Positions 19,553-30,092 are shown, counted from the stretch's first letter. The stretch: DNA of 64,000 bases from Crossiella sp. SN42 (GCF_023897065.1 NZ_JAMHIV010000011.1:62001-126000), one strand, 5' to 3'. Notes: generated by a model not told the origin, from the letters alone. Made by a program: numbers and translations.

Positions 19553-20961
19553 TGCGGGAGCTGCTGCTCCCCGCCGTGTCCGGGCCGGGCGCCCGCGGCA
19601 AGGCCCTGGAACAGGCGATCCGGGAGATGGTGCGGGACGGGCGGCTGCGGCCGGGCGTCCGGCTGCCCTCCAGCCGGGACCTGGCCGCCCAGCTCGGGCT
19701 GTCCAGGGGCACGGTCACCGCGAGCTACGAACAGCTGGTCGCCGAGGGCTACCTGGTGGCCAGGCACGGCTCCGGCACCCGGGTCGCCGAGGCGGTCGGC
19801 CCGGCCGAGTCCCCGGCGCCCGCGCCGACCGCCGCGCCGCAGTGGCGGTTCGACCTGCGGCCGGGACTGCCCGCGCTGGGCGCCTTCCCGCGCGCCGCCT
19901 GGCTGGCCGCGACCAGGGCCGCGCTCAACGAGATGCCCGACTCCGCGCTGGGCTACCCCGAGCCCAGCGGCCTGCCCGAGCTGCGCGCCGAGCTGGCCGG
20001 GTACCTGGGCCGGGTCCGCTCGGTGGTCACCGACCCGGCCGGGATCACCGTCACGCACGGGGCCGCCGAGGCCCTCGCGCTGCTCGCCCAGGTGCTGCGC
20101 GACCGCGGCTTGACCGAGATCGCGGTGGAGAACCCCAGCCACCACGGCCAAGCTGAACTCCTTGCCGCGCAAGGGCTCCGGCCGGTCCCGGTGCCGGTGG
20201 ACTGCGACGGGATCCGGGTGGACGCGCTGGCCCGCACGCGGACCAGGGCGGTGCTGGTCACCGCCGCGCACCAGTTCCCGCTGGGCACCGCGCTGGCCCC
20301 GCAGCGGCGGCGCGCGCTGCTGGCCTGGGCGCGCGAGCGGGACGCGGTGGTCATCGAGGACGACTACGACGCCGAGCACCGCTACGACCGGCCCACGGTG
20401 TGCGCGACCCAGTCGCTGGACCCGAGCCGGGTGGCCTACATCGGCAGCGTCAGCAAGATCCTCGCCCCCGCGCTGCGCCTGGGCTGGCTGGTGCTGCCCG
20501 CCGACCTGCGCGCCGCGGTGGCCGACCGGAAACGCCTGCACGACCTGGGCTGCGGGCCGCTGCCGCAGGCCGCGCTGGCCCGGTTCCTGCGCGAGGGCGG
20601 CTACGACCGGCACCTGCGCCGCACCCGGCTGCTCTACCGCCGCCGCCGGGACGCGCTGCTGGCCGCGCTGGCCGAGCACCTGCCGGAGTGGCACCCGGTG
20701 GGCATCGCGGCCGGCCTGCACCTGGTGGTCCGGCTGCCCGAGGGCATCGACGACGCCGCGCTGTCCGCCCGGCTGGCCGCGGCCGGCATCAACGCGCCCG
20801 CGCTCTCCGGCTACGCGCACCCGCCAGTGCCCGCGCCCTACCCCGGCCTGGTGCTCGGCTACGCCGCGCTGTCGGCCGACCGGCTGCGCGCGGCCGTCGC
20901 GCACATCGCGCGGAATGTCGGTGACCTGGTGAAGATGGAGGGATGCGCCTCGCCGAGCTAG
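19531..20961 (+). CDS. MocR/GabR-type regulator (GntR HTH fused to aminotransferase)
   Basis: A 476-residue two-domain protein. The N-terminal winged helix (residues 15-85) has LPSSRDLAAQLGLSRGTV, the GntR recognition helix. The C-terminal class I aminotransferase-like domain keeps the PLP region DDYDAEHRY and SVSKILAPALRLGW, with Lys309 as the probable PLP lysine. Such regulators sense PLP or amino compounds. Being divergent from an EamA exporter suggests it regulates that exporter. Its end overlaps the DNA ligase start by 19 bases, so the ligase may be co-transcribed. Confidence 0.92.
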   Translation: MAKDWTTLRELLLPAVSGPGARGKALEQAIREMVRDGRLRPGVRLPSSRDLAAQLGLSRGTVTASYEQLVAEGYLVARHGSGTRVAEAVGPAESPAPAPTAAPQWRFDLRPGLPALGAFPRAAWLAATRAALNEMPDSALGYPEPSGLPELRAELAGYLGRVRSVVTDPAGITVTHGAAEALALLAQVLRDRGLTEIAVENPSHHGQAELLAAQGLRPVPVPVDCDGIRVDALARTRTRAVLVTAAHQFPLGTALAPQRRRALLAWARERDAVVIEDDYDAEHRYDRPTVCATQSLDPSRVAYIGSVSKILAPALRLGWLVLPADLRAAVADRKRLHDLGCGPLPQAALARFLREGGYDRHLRRTRLLYRRRRDALLAALAEHLPEWHPVGIAAGLHLVVRLPEGIDDAALSARLAAAGINAPALSGYAHPPVPAPYPGLVLGYAALSADRLRAAVAHIARNVGDLVKMEGCASPS

Positions 20962-22445
20962 TGCACACCTCCGCCACGGTCGCGGGCACCCGCGCGCGCA
21001 AGGCGAAGATCGAGACCCTGGCCGCACTGCTGCGCGGCGCCACCGACGTCCGCGACGTCCGGCTGGCCACCGCCTACCTGATCGGCGTGCCGCCGCAGGG
21101 CCGCACCGGCGTGGGCTGGCGCTCGCTGACCGCGCTGGACACCGCGCCCGCCACCGAACCCGGCCTCACCCTGCACGCGGTGGACGACACCCTGTCCGCG
21201 CTGGCCACCACCGCGGGCTCCGGTTCGGCGCAGCGGCGCAAGGACCTGCTCACCGCGCTGTTCAGCCAGGCCACGAAGCCAGAGCAGGACTTCATGATCC
21301 GCCTGCTCACCGGCGAGCTGCGCCAGGGCGCGCTGGACGGCGTGATGGCCGACGCGGTGGCCGCCGCCTTCGAGGTCCCGGCGGCCGCGGTGCGCCGGGC
21401 GCACATGCTCAGCGGCGAGCTGTCCGCGGTGGCCGAGTCGGCCCGCGCCGGCGGCGAGGCGGCGCTGGCGGAGTTCCGGCTGGAGGTCGGCCGTCCCATC
21501 CGGCCGATGCTGGCCTCCCCCGCGGAGTCCCTGGACAGCGCGCTGGCCGAGCTGGGCGAGGTCAGCGTGGAGTACAAGCTGGACGGCGCCCGCATCCAGG
21601 TGCACCGCGACGGCGAGGCGGTGCGCGTGTTCACCCGCACCCTGCGCGAGATCACCGCCTCGGTGCCGGAGCTGATCGAGGTGGTGCTCGGCCTGCCCTG
21701 CACCTCGGTGGTGCTCGACGGCGAGACCCTGGCGCTCACCGACGACGGTCGCCCGCGCCCGTTCCAGGAGACGATGAGCCGCTTCGGCGCCACCTCGGCC
21801 AGGGAACTCCTGCTGCACCCGTACTTCTTCGACCTGCTGCACCTGGACGGCGTGGACTACCTTGACGCACCCCTGCGCGACCGTCTGTCTACTTTGGACA
21901 CTCTCGTCGGTGACCGCCGCATACCGTCCACAATGGACCCATCGGCGGCGGCCACCTTGCTGGACAACGCGTTGGCCGCCGGCCACGAGGGCGTGATGGT
22001 CAAGTCCCTCGACTCGCCCTACGCCGCGGGCCGCCGGGGCAAGTCCTGGCAGAAGGTCAAACCGGTGCACACCCTGGACCTGGTGGTGCTGGCCGCGGAA
22101 TGGGGCCACGGCAGAAGAACCGGCTCACTGTCCAACCTGCACCTGGGCGCCCGCGACCCGGACGGCGGCCCGCCGGTGATGGTGGGCAAGACCTTCAAGG
22201 GCCTCACCGACGAGCTGCTGGCCTGGCAGACCGCCGAGCTCCGGAAACTGGCCACCAGCACCGACGACTACACGGTGTACGTGCGGCCGGAACTGGTGGT
22301 GGAGATCGAGCTGGACGGGGTGCAGGTCAGCCCGCGCTATCCGGGTGGCGTGGCGCTGCGCTTCGCCCGCGTGCTGCGCTACCGGCCGGACAAGGAAGCG
22401 GCGGACGCGGACACCATCGACGCGGTCCGCGCATTGCTGCCCTGA
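20943..22445 (+). CDS. ATP-dependent DNA ligase
   Basis: A 500-residue ligase resembling the mycobacterial LigB type. It has an N-terminal helical DNA-binding domain (1-195), then the nucleotidyltransferase domain with motif I EYKLDGARI and adenylated Lys212. Motifs of the type VLDGETLAL and GHEGVMVKS follow, then an OB-fold. It would seal nicks in duplex DNA using ATP, alongside the essential NAD-dependent LigA that should exist elsewhere. The ATG lies 7 bases after GGAGGG and inside the end of mocR. Confidence 0.93.
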   Translation: MRLAELVHTSATVAGTRARKAKIETLAALLRGATDVRDVRLATAYLIGVPPQGRTGVGWRSLTALDTAPATEPGLTLHAVDDTLSALATTAGSGSAQRRKDLLTALFSQATKPEQDFMIRLLTGELRQGALDGVMADAVAAAFEVPAAAVRRAHMLSGELSAVAESARAGGEAALAEFRLEVGRPIRPMLASPAESLDSALAELGEVSVEYKLDGARIQVHRDGEAVRVFTRTLREITASVPELIEVVLGLPCTSVVLDGETLALTDDGRPRPFQETMSRFGATSARELLLHPYFFDLLHLDGVDYLDAPLRDRLSTLDTLVGDRRIPSTMDPSAAATLLDNALAAGHEGVMVKSLDSPYAAGRRGKSWQKVKPVHTLDLVVLAAEWGHGRRTGSLSNLHLGARDPDGGPPVMVGKTFKGLTDELLAWQTAELRKLATSTDDYTVYVRPELVVEIELDGVQVSPRYPGGVALRFARVLRYRPDKEAADADTIDAVRALLP

Positions 22446-22500
22446 TGCTGACCTGCGCCGGAGCCGGAAAGCCGAGCCTGGACCGCCTACTGTCGCGGAC

Positions 22501-22821
22501 ATGACACGGTTCTGCGCGGTGATCGTCTTGTGCTCGCACGCCGAGGGCAAGGACCCGCTGTACCAGGAGAACATCGTGCTGCTCGAGGCCGACTCGCTGG
22601 AGTCGGCGCGGGCCCGCGCGCAGCGGCACGGCCGGGACGGCGAGACCGAGTACCGCAACGGCGAGGGCGAGCTGGTGCGCTGGCGGCTGGCCCAGGTGGT
22701 GGACGTGGCCGAGGTGCCGGACCAGGCGCTCGGCGACGGCGCCGAGGTCTACACCCGCCATTTCCGCGACTACGCCGCCTATCGCCGGTTCGAGCCGCTA
22801 CTGGACGGCGAACCGCTCTGA
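22501..22821 (+). CDS. Small DUF4288-like protein
   Basis: A 106-residue soluble protein. A hydrophobic beta strand at the N terminus (FCAVIVLCSHAEG) precedes a helix with ESARARAQRHG and a second strand EYRNGEGELVRWRLAQVVDV. This pattern resembles DUF4288, a small domain of unknown role seen in actinobacteria and among polymorphic-toxin immunity proteins. Family assignment is by general pattern only. It lies 55 bases after the ligase gene on the same strand. Confidence 0.65.
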   Translation: MTRFCAVIVLCSHAEGKDPLYQENIVLLEADSLESARARAQRHGRDGETEYRNGEGELVRWRLAQVVDVAEVPDQALGDGAEVYTRHFRDYAAYRRFEPLLDGEPL

Positions 22822-22917
22822 GCGCCGGCCGCAGACAGCAAAAATCGCGATCCGTCAAATAGTTTCGCCATATTTCCTTTAGCAAAGTCCTATGTGCGTG
22901 TAGGCGATTTTCCTGGC

Positions 22918-22955
22918 TAGGGTCGCCGCCGAGGGAAATCAAACGCACTGGAGGG
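22918..22955 (+). promoter_or_regulatory. Probable promoter and ribosome site of the NmrA-like gene
   Basis: TAGGGT at 22918-22923 fits the actinobacterial TANNNT -10 form, and GGAGGG at 22950-22955 is a strong ribosome site 4 bases before the ATG at 22960. The preceding 70 bases are strikingly AT-rich for this genome, which supports a promoter here. Confidence 0.45.
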
Positions 22956-22959
22956 ACTT

Positions 22960-23799
22960 ATGACGATTCTGGTGACCGGCGCGACCGGCTCGGTCGGCAG
23001 GCATGTGGTGGACGGCCTGCTGGCCAGGGGTGAGCAGGTGCGCGCCACCACCAGGGACCCCGGGCAGGCGAACCTGCCGGGGGCGGCCGACGTCCGGCAG
23101 GCCGACATCAACGACCCGGACACCTTCCTGCCCGCACTGGAGGGCGTGGCCAAGCTGTACCTGTTTCCGCACTTCGCGCGCTTGGAATATTTCCTGGGCA
23201 AGGTCAAGGAGGCCGGGGTCCGGCGGATCGTGACGCTGTCCTCCTCCTCGACGGTGCAGCGGCTGCGCACCAACAAGGAGGCCGGGGACGAGCACCTGCG
23301 GGTCGAGCAGGCGGTGGAGGACACCGGGCTGGAATGGACCCATCTGCGGCCGGGAATGTTCGCCGGGAACACCGCGGAATGGGCGGAGAGCATCAAACTG
23401 GAAGGCCTCGCCTACGGCGCCTATCCGCAGGCTGCGATGGCGCCCATCCACGAACGGGATATCGCTGAAGTGGGCATCGCGGCATTGCTGGAGGACGGTC
23501 ATGTTTATGCCAGGTACAGCCTGACCGGACCGGAAACGCACACCAGGGTCGAACTGGTGCGGATCATCGGCGAGGTGCTCGGGCGGGAGCTGAAGTTCCG
23601 CGAGCAGACCCCGGCGGAGGCGGTGGCGTTCTGCCGGACGCTGGGCTATCCGGACGACGTGATCACCATGATCGAGGGCTACCGGGCCGAGGCCAGCAGG
23701 CGGCCGGACGAGGTGACCGACACCGTCGAGCGGGTGCTGGGCCGCCCCGCGCTGTCCTACCGGCAGTGGGTCCAGGACCACGCGGACTGGTTCCAGTGA
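22960..23799 (+). CDS. NmrA-like NAD(P)-binding protein
   Basis: A 279-residue atypical short-chain dehydrogenase. The Rossmann motif GATGSVGRHVV is at the N terminus. The catalytic Tyr-Lys pair of classical SDRs is absent, and the block VTLSSSSTVQ is typical of NmrA/TMR-like proteins. These act as redox sensors or as quinone or nitrogen-related reductases. The substrate is not predictable. It has its own promoter region and stands in the same direction as guaB1, 47 bases before it. Confidence 0.87.
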   Translation: MTILVTGATGSVGRHVVDGLLARGEQVRATTRDPGQANLPGAADVRQADINDPDTFLPALEGVAKLYLFPHFARLEYFLGKVKEAGVRRIVTLSSSSTVQRLRTNKEAGDEHLRVEQAVEDTGLEWTHLRPGMFAGNTAEWAESIKLEGLAYGAYPQAAMAPIHERDIAEVGIAALLEDGHVYARYSLTGPETHTRVELVRIIGEVLGRELKFREQTPAEAVAFCRTLGYPDDVITMIEGYRAEASRRPDEVTDTVERVLGRPALSYRQWVQDHADWFQ

Positions 23800-23804
23800 T
23801 GTGA

Positions 23805-25286
<1,482 letters not shown>

Positions 25287-25300
25287 CGAAGACAAAACGA

Positions 25301-25333
25301 ACCCCATGCCTCCCCCCGAAGGAGGCATGGGGT
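25301..25333. terminator. Bidirectional stem-loop after guaB1
   Basis: A perfect 13-bp stem (25301-25313 with 25321-25333) and a 7-base loop between guaB1 and the convergent small membrane gene. Confidence 0.85.
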
Positions 25334-25382
25334 CCGTGGGCAACGGACCGCCCCGAGCGGTCCGGCTGGTTGTCTCCCCGCG

Positions 25383-25565
25383 TCAGGCGGCGATCGGTCC
25401 CGCGGCGCGAACCGCGGGGTGCACCCCGGCGTGCTCCGGCCCCCGAGCCGGCTTGGCACGCTTCGCCGCCTTGCCCGTGCCGTCCACCATGACCGGCAGC
25501 ACCATGAGGACCAGGACGAGCACGCTCAGCACGGCTCCGGTCCAGGTCAGCACCATCTCGATCAT
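25383..25565 (-). CDS. Small single-pass membrane protein
   Basis: A 60-residue protein with one strong transmembrane segment (about residues 4-28, rich in Leu and Val) and a basic cytoplasmic tail. GAGGAG lies 7 bases before the ATG, which is the main reason to call it a gene. I recognise no family. It lies between guaB1 and phoH2 and may be co-transcribed downstream of phoH2, with a 170-bp gap. Cell-envelope localisation is inferred from the helix. Confidence 0.65.
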   Translation of the reverse strand: MIEMVLTWTGAVLSVLVLVLMVLPVMVDGTGKAAKRAKPARGPEHAGVHPAVRAAGPIAA

Positions 25566-25735
25566 CGTGGTCTCCTCGGGCTCGCTGTGTTCTCCGAACC
25601 ACTATCGCCCGGTGCCACCTACCCGCGGATCGGCAGTACGGCCACTGTCCACCTGGCCGATCGGCCACCTCCGGCCTGCCGATCGGCCGATGAGCGCGGG
25701 GCGGGCGGCACGAGCCCGGGCCGCCCGCCCTCGCC

Positions 25736-27103
25736 TCAGCTCATGTAGTCGCCCTCCAGCATCTCGGTGACCAGTGCCGCGATCGGCGAGCGCTCCGAGC
25801 GGGTGAGGGTGACGTGCGCGAACAGCGGATGCCCCTTCAGCTTCTCGATCACCGCCGCGATGCCGTCGTGCCTGCCGACCCGCAGGTTGTCCCGCTGCGC
25901 CACGTCGTGGGTGAGCACCACCCTGGAGCCGGTGCCCAGCCGGGACAGCACGGTCAGCAGCACGTTGCGCTCCAGCGACTGCGCCTCGTCCACGATCACG
26001 AAGGAGTCGTGCAGCGACCGGCCCCTGATGTGGGTCAGCGGCAGCACCTCCAGCATGCCGCGGTCGAGCACCTCGTCGATGATGTCCTTGCTGACCATCG
26101 CGCCCAGCGTGTCGAACACCGCCTGGGCCCAGGGCATCATCTTCTCGTTCTCGCTGCCCGGCAGGTAGCCCAGCTCCTGGCCGCCGACGGCGTAGACCGG
26201 CCGGAACACCACCACCTTGCGGTGCAGCCGCCGTTCCATCACCGCCTCCAGACCGGCGCAGAGCGCCAGCGCGGACTTGCCGGTGCCGGCCCGCCCGCCG
26301 AGGGAGACGATGCCGACCTCGGGGTCCAGCAGCAGGTCGAGTGCGATCCGCTGCTCGGCCGAGCGGCCGTGCAGCCCGAAGGCCTCGCGGTCGCCACGGA
26401 CCAGCCGCACCCGCTTGTCCGGGGTGACCCGGCCCAGCGCGCTCGCGGTCCCGGCGAGCAGCCGCAACCCGGTGTGGCAGGGCAGGTCCCGCGCCTCGTC
26501 CAGGTCGACCACGCTCTCCTTGTACAGCGTGTCCACCACGTGCGAGCCGACCTCCAGGTCAGCCGTGCCGGTCCAGCCGGACGGCGTGACGTCCTGGGCC
26601 CGGTACTCGTCAGCGGCCAGCCCCACCGCACTGGCCTTGACCCGCAGCGGCATGTCCTTGGTGACCAGGGTGACCCGGTTGTTCTCCGCGGCCAGGTTCA
26701 ACGCGCAGGCGAGGATCCGGGCGTCGTTGGAGTCGGTGCGGAAGCCGGAAGGCAGGACATCCGGATCCGAGTGGTTCAGTTCCACGTGGAGGGTGCCGCC
26801 CTCCTCGCCGATCGGGACCGGCGAGTCCAACCTTCCGTGCAGTACGCGGAGGTCGTCGAGCAAGCGCAGTGCCTCGCGAGCGAACCAGCCCAGCTCCGGG
26901 TGGTGTCGCTTCCCCTCGAGCTCACTGATCACCACGAGCGGCAGCACCACCTGGTGCTCCGCGAACCGGGTGATCGCCCAGGGGTCGGACAGCAGCACCG
27001 AGGTGTCCAGCACGTACATACAGCCCTTCGAGGCTGTCGCACGGCGGGCACCGCTGCGGGAGGAACGGGTCGAGGACTGTGCTGGGGACCGTCGTGCGCT
27101 CAC
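25736..27103 (-). CDS. phoH2: PIN-PhoH fusion ATPase/RNase PhoH2
   Basis: About 455 residues. An Arg/Ser-rich N terminus precedes a PIN ribonuclease domain beginning YVLDTSVLL with Asp33. The C-terminal PhoH ATPase domain has Walker A GRAGTGKS and a Walker B region FVIVDEAQS. In mycobacteria PhoH2 is an ATP-dependent RNA helicase/ribonuclease, part of a toxin-antitoxin-like family. The GTG at 27103 is chosen because GAGGGAG precedes it. An internal ATG 28 codons later, at the PIN domain start, is the alternative. A hairpin lies just upstream of the ribosome site. No small antitoxin-like gene is seen immediately upstream. Confidence 0.92.
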   Translation of the reverse strand: MSARRSPAQSSTRSSRSGARRATASKGCMYVLDTSVLLSDPWAITRFAEHQVVLPLVVISELEGKRHHPELGWFAREALRLLDDLRVLHGRLDSPVPIGEEGGTLHVELNHSDPDVLPSGFRTDSNDARILACALNLAAENNRVTLVTKDMPLRVKASAVGLAADEYRAQDVTPSGWTGTADLEVGSHVVDTLYKESVVDLDEARDLPCHTGLRLLAGTASALGRVTPDKRVRLVRGDREAFGLHGRSAEQRIALDLLLDPEVGIVSLGGRAGTGKSALALCAGLEAVMERRLHRKVVVFRPVYAVGGQELGYLPGSENEKMMPWAQAVFDTLGAMVSKDIIDEVLDRGMLEVLPLTHIRGRSLHDSFVIVDEAQSLERNVLLTVLSRLGTGSRVVLTHDVAQRDNLRVGRHDGIAAVIEKLKGHPLFAHVTLTRSERSPIAALVTEMLEGDYMS

Positions 27104-27417
27104 GGCAACTCCCTCACGAACGCGGCACCCGCGTTCGGTGCTCGGTGGGCCAGGCACTACCCTGCGGGTCGGTGTTCGTCGACGCTGATGGCTTCAGCGT
27201 CGGAACACACGGCCACAAGGGCCGGGTGCCGGCCCCCGCGTGCGCGTAGACGTCACGACCAGGGCCTCCCTGGACGAGTCGATCGGGTCGACCCGTCACT
27301 GGCAAGCTACCTGCGGCCACCGACAATCGGCATGAAGCCACACAGGTGATTTGGTTAATTGTCACCGCAACGCTACGTACTGCACACATAGCGCCACGGT
27401 CACCAGGCGAAATGTCC
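27104..27417. other. Intergenic region upstream of phoH2
   Basis: A 314-base gap between the phoH2 start and the pfkB stop on the same strand. It holds the leader hairpin at 27117-27137 and an AT-richer stretch around 27345-27430 where the phoH2 promoter may lie. I see no coding potential or RNA gene in it. Confidence 0.5.
27117..27137 (-). promoter_or_regulatory. Leader hairpin upstream of phoH2
   Basis: A perfect 9-bp stem (27117-27125 with 27129-27137) with a 3-base loop, immediately upstream of the GAGGGAG ribosome site (27109-27115). In the mRNA it could affect translation initiation or stability. Confidence 0.45.
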
Positions 27418-28317
27418 CTATTGTCGCTTTTCGGTCACGCTGGGTGCATACCGCAGCCAGTCCCGCGGCCCCGGGTACCGCACCCGCACCGAAGCCACCC
27501 CCACCGCCCAAGCCAGGTGCTCCGCCAGTTCCGCGGTCACCCACCCCCGCGCCGCCACCGAGCTCGCGAACGCCCCGTGCAAGGCGTCCCCGGCCCCGAG
27601 CGTGTCCCGCACCGGCACCCGCGACACGGCCACTTCACCGGTCCCCAGCTCCCGGTCCCAGTAGACGACCGGCTCGCCGCCCGCGGTCATCGCCCCGGTC
27701 CGCACGATCTCCCGCAACGCCGCCAGCGTCTCCGCCCGACCCTCCTGACCAGGGAGTCGGTAGTCCCCGGAGCAGATCACTACATCGGCGGCGGCAAGCA
27801 GCTCGTCATGGTGCGGCCGGTACCGCCCGGCGTCGAAGACCACCGGCGCACTGGCCCGGACGGCGGCCCTGGCCAGGTCCGGATGGTGGCCGTCGATGAG
27901 CACAACGTCGGCCGCGGCGAGCAGAGCGGACAGGTCCGCCGGCGGCCTCGCGGACACCCCGCCCGCGTCGGTGGACACGATGTTCCGGTCCCCGGTCCGC
28001 TCGTGCACGGTGATCGCGGAGACCGCGGGCGGCAGCTGCCGGTCGGGCGTGCAGTCACGCACGGTTATACCGAAACCGGCCAGTTCCTGGTGGATGAGAC
28101 GTGCCAACGGGTGATCTCCGAGTGCGGTCAGGAGAGTGACGGCGGATCCGGTGGCGGCAGCGGTAACCGCGGCGTTACACGCGGGGCCACCAGCGGCGAC
28201 GTCTTGGCGGGTGGCGGTGACCTTGTGGTTGGGGGCGGGGAAGCCGGGGACGCGGTGCAGGACGTCGAGGGTGGCCAGCCCAACACACAGCACCCGCCCT
28301 GGAATGTGACCGGTCAT
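27418..28317 (-). CDS. PfkB-family carbohydrate kinase
   Basis: A 299-residue ribokinase-superfamily sugar kinase. The N-terminal region has the GGPACNAAV di-glycine element. The C-terminal signature DTLGAGDALHGAF holds the catalytic Asp and anion hole. The substrate is unknown; ribokinase, fructokinase and ketohexokinase-like activities are all possible. Its ATG (28315-28317) is embedded in a copy of the GACCGGTC repeat that forms a tandem array upstream, so the encoded N terminus MTGHI comes from the repeat. The 510-bp region upstream carries that array. Confidence 0.85.
   Translation of the reverse strand: MTGHIPGRVLCVGLATLDVLHRVPGFPAPNHKVTATRQDVAAGGPACNAAVTAAATGSAVTLLTALGDHPLARLIHQELAGFGITVRDCTPDRQLPPAVSAITVHERTGDRNIVSTDAGGVSARPPADLSALLAAADVVLIDGHHPDLARAAVRASAPVVFDAGRYRPHHDELLAAADVVICSGDYRLPGQEGRAETLAALREIVRTGAMTAGGEPVVYWDRELGTGEVAVSRVPVRDTLGAGDALHGAFASSVAARGWVTAELAEHLAWAVGVASVRVRYPGPRDWLRYAPSVTEKRQ
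28308..28315. repeat. Isolated GACCGGTC repeat copy at the pfkB start
   Basis: The sequence AATGTGACCGGTCATCTCAC, seen at the units of the upstream array, occurs here and includes the pfkB start codon on the minus strand. It lies 117 bp from the first unit of the main array. Confidence 0.85.
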
Positions 28318-28419
28318 CTCACCCGTGCTTTCTGGTTGGTGGGGCTGTCATCGGCAGTCTCGCTTGCCTCGCCGGTGATCGGCACGGCGCGACCTGCCGT
28401 TGCGACCCACCCGGCTGGC

Positions 28420-28707
28420 AATGTGACCGGTCATCTTGAGCTAGGCCGCAATATGACCGGTCGTCTTCAAGCGGCAGCGAATGTGACCGGTCATCTCACG
28501 TAGCCAGCGAATGCGACCGGTCATCTCACGCAGCCCAGGAATGTGACCGGTCGTCTCACGCAGCTCGGGAATGTGACCGGTCGCCTCAGACAGCCCCGAA
28601 AGTGACCGGTCATCTCACGTAGCCAGCGAATGCGACCGGTCGCCTCGTGCAGCTCACGAATGTGACCGGTCGTCTTAGACAGGCCGCGAATGTGACCGGT
28701 CGTCTTA
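28420..28707. repeat. Tandem array of ten 30-bp units with palindromic core
   Basis: The 8-base palindrome GACCGGTC occurs at 28425, 28455, 28485, 28515, 28545, 28575, 28604, 28634, 28664 and 28694, i.e. every 30 bases with one 29-base step. Unit consensus around it is AATGTGACCGGTC followed by A/G, TCTCA and a variable GC-rich spacer with a recurring CAGC. The core is more conserved than the spacers. Because 30 is a multiple of three, both strands carry repeated peptides (NVTGHLT-like forward, TGHIR-like reverse). I regard these as by-products, not genes. Confidence 0.9.
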
Positions 28708-28775
28708 AATTGCCCACGCGCGGCTTCACCCGGGACTCGCTCCCGCCCGCCCATCCCCCTGTTCCCCCAACCACC

Positions 28776-28796
28776 TCTAAGACGACCGGTCACATT
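28776..28796. repeat. Inverted copy of the 30-bp repeat core
   Basis: These 21 bases are the exact reverse complement of 28659-28679 in the array. The palindromic core starts at 28784, exactly 90 bases (three periods) after the last direct copy at 28694. The pair could form a long-range stem or bound the array. It lies 31 bases before the stop of the DUF885 gene. Confidence 0.8.
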
Positions 28797-28827
28797 GAGC
28801 CCCGGCCAGCGAACCGAACCGGACCGC

Positions 28828-30063
28828 TCACCCGACCCTCGGCACCGCCGGAATGTCCGCCGCGATCTCCGCCCGCACCCCAGCCGGAATCAACGGCTCA
28901 TCCAGCAACCGCCGATACCGCTCCGCCACCGTCTCCCCCGACGGCCGCGCGTTCAACCACGTCCGCAACAGCCGGTACCCCTCCACATACGTCGTCGTAT
29001 AGGCCCGCCACAGCGGATCCGACAGGAACCGGATCATCTGCCGGGCACGCGCGTCCGTGCACAGCAGCCAGCGGCGCAGGAACATGGCGACCTCGTCCAC
29101 GTCGGCGCCCCGGTCGTGCAGCATGAGGGCGGCGTCCTGGCGGACGGTGGCGAGTTTGCCGAGGGCGCCTTCGAGGCGTTCCTGTTGTTCGCCTTCCATG
29201 CGCAGGCCCAGGTCGGCGACGATCTCCTGGGTCCAGGTGCCCCAGCCGGAGCCGATGACGGCGTGCAGGCCCAGGTCGGCGAGGCCTTCGGCCATCAGGC
29301 ATTGCGGGGTGTTGACCAGGAAGATCGTCTGTTCGGTCTGGCCGAGGGTGCCGACCAGGCCGGCTTCCTTGCGGCAGTGCTCGGTGTGGTGGCCGGGATA
29401 GGACTCGTGCGCGACCAGGTGCGGGAGGTTGGCCATGCGGTGGCCGAGGTCGGCGTTGATGGCGACCTTGGAGTGGTAGTCGCCGAGGTAGTAGTTGAAG
29501 CCGCTCCACGGTTTGTCCGTGACGATCTCGTAGTCGACGACCTCCTGCTCCGGCAGGCCGAAGGTGGTGCGGACCTCGTCGCGCAGCGCGCTGGAAAGGG
29601 CGTGCACCACGGGTTCCAGCTTCTCCGGGGGGACCAGGTCGCGGGCGCGGAAGGTGCTCAGGCGGGTTTCCAGCGAGCCCTCGCCGGGCAGCAGGTCCGA
29701 CAGCTCGGCGTGCGCGGCGCGGTAGTCGTCCTGTTCGCCTGGGGTGATCCGGACCTGGAAGTAGGCCTCGACCTCCTCGACGAAAGAGACCGCTTCCCCG
29801 GCGAGCTTGCGGCCGGAGCACTCCAGCGCGACCAGGTGCGCGTCCAGGAAGGCGACGCGTTCCGGTTCCAGGTTGATCCCGGCCAGTTCCGCGCGCAGTT
29901 CCCTGGCCCTGGCGGCCAGTGCCGCCGGGTCGGGGCGGGCTTCGGCGAGCACCTGCCGCCGCAGCGCGGGATCGCCGGTGTAGGCGTCGACGAAACCGTC
30001 GACCAGGCGGTCGAACCGCAGGCCGAGCAACAGGTACTCGCGTACGAGCTGATGTCCCTCCAC
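28828..30063 (-). CDS. DUF885-family putative metal-dependent hydrolase
   Basis: About 411 residues. The motif HESYPGHHTEH in the centre is the metal-binding signature of DUF885 proteins, which resemble M3/M32-type gluzincin peptidases. Downstream blocks such as MAEGLADLGLH and FLSDPLWRAYTTTY also match the family. It is a bit shorter than many DUF885 proteins (~550). The start is set at the GTG of VEGHQLVREYLL; the frame is open far upstream but there resembles no protein. No signal peptide is seen, so it is probably cytoplasmic. The substrate is unknown. Confidence 0.85.
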   Translation of the reverse strand: MEGHQLVREYLLLGLRFDRLVDGFVDAYTGDPALRRQVLAEARPDPAALAARARELRAELAGINLEPERVAFLDAHLVALECSGRKLAGEAVSFVEEVEAYFQVRITPGEQDDYRAAHAELSDLLPGEGSLETRLSTFRARDLVPPEKLEPVVHALSSALRDEVRTTFGLPEQEVVDYEIVTDKPWSGFNYYLGDYHSKVAINADLGHRMANLPHLVAHESYPGHHTEHCRKEAGLVGTLGQTEQTIFLVNTPQCLMAEGLADLGLHAVIGSGWGTWTQEIVADLGLRMEGEQQERLEGALGKLATVRQDAALMLHDRGADVDEVAMFLRRWLLCTDARARQMIRFLSDPLWRAYTTTYVEGYRLLRTWLNARPSGETVAERYRRLLDEPLIPAGVRAEIAADIPAVPRVG

Positions 30064-30092
30064 CGCGCGGACCCTACGCGAGCGGTCCGGGA

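Noticed and set aside
28420-28707. CRISPR array
   Set aside because: Spacing between identical cores is only about 22 bases, spacers are related to each other, the repeat is short and no cas gene is near.
28521-28793. Protein made of TGHIR-like ten-residue repeats on the minus strand
   Set aside because: The frame arises because the DNA repeat period is a multiple of three. There is no ribosome site, and the 29-base step breaks the pattern.
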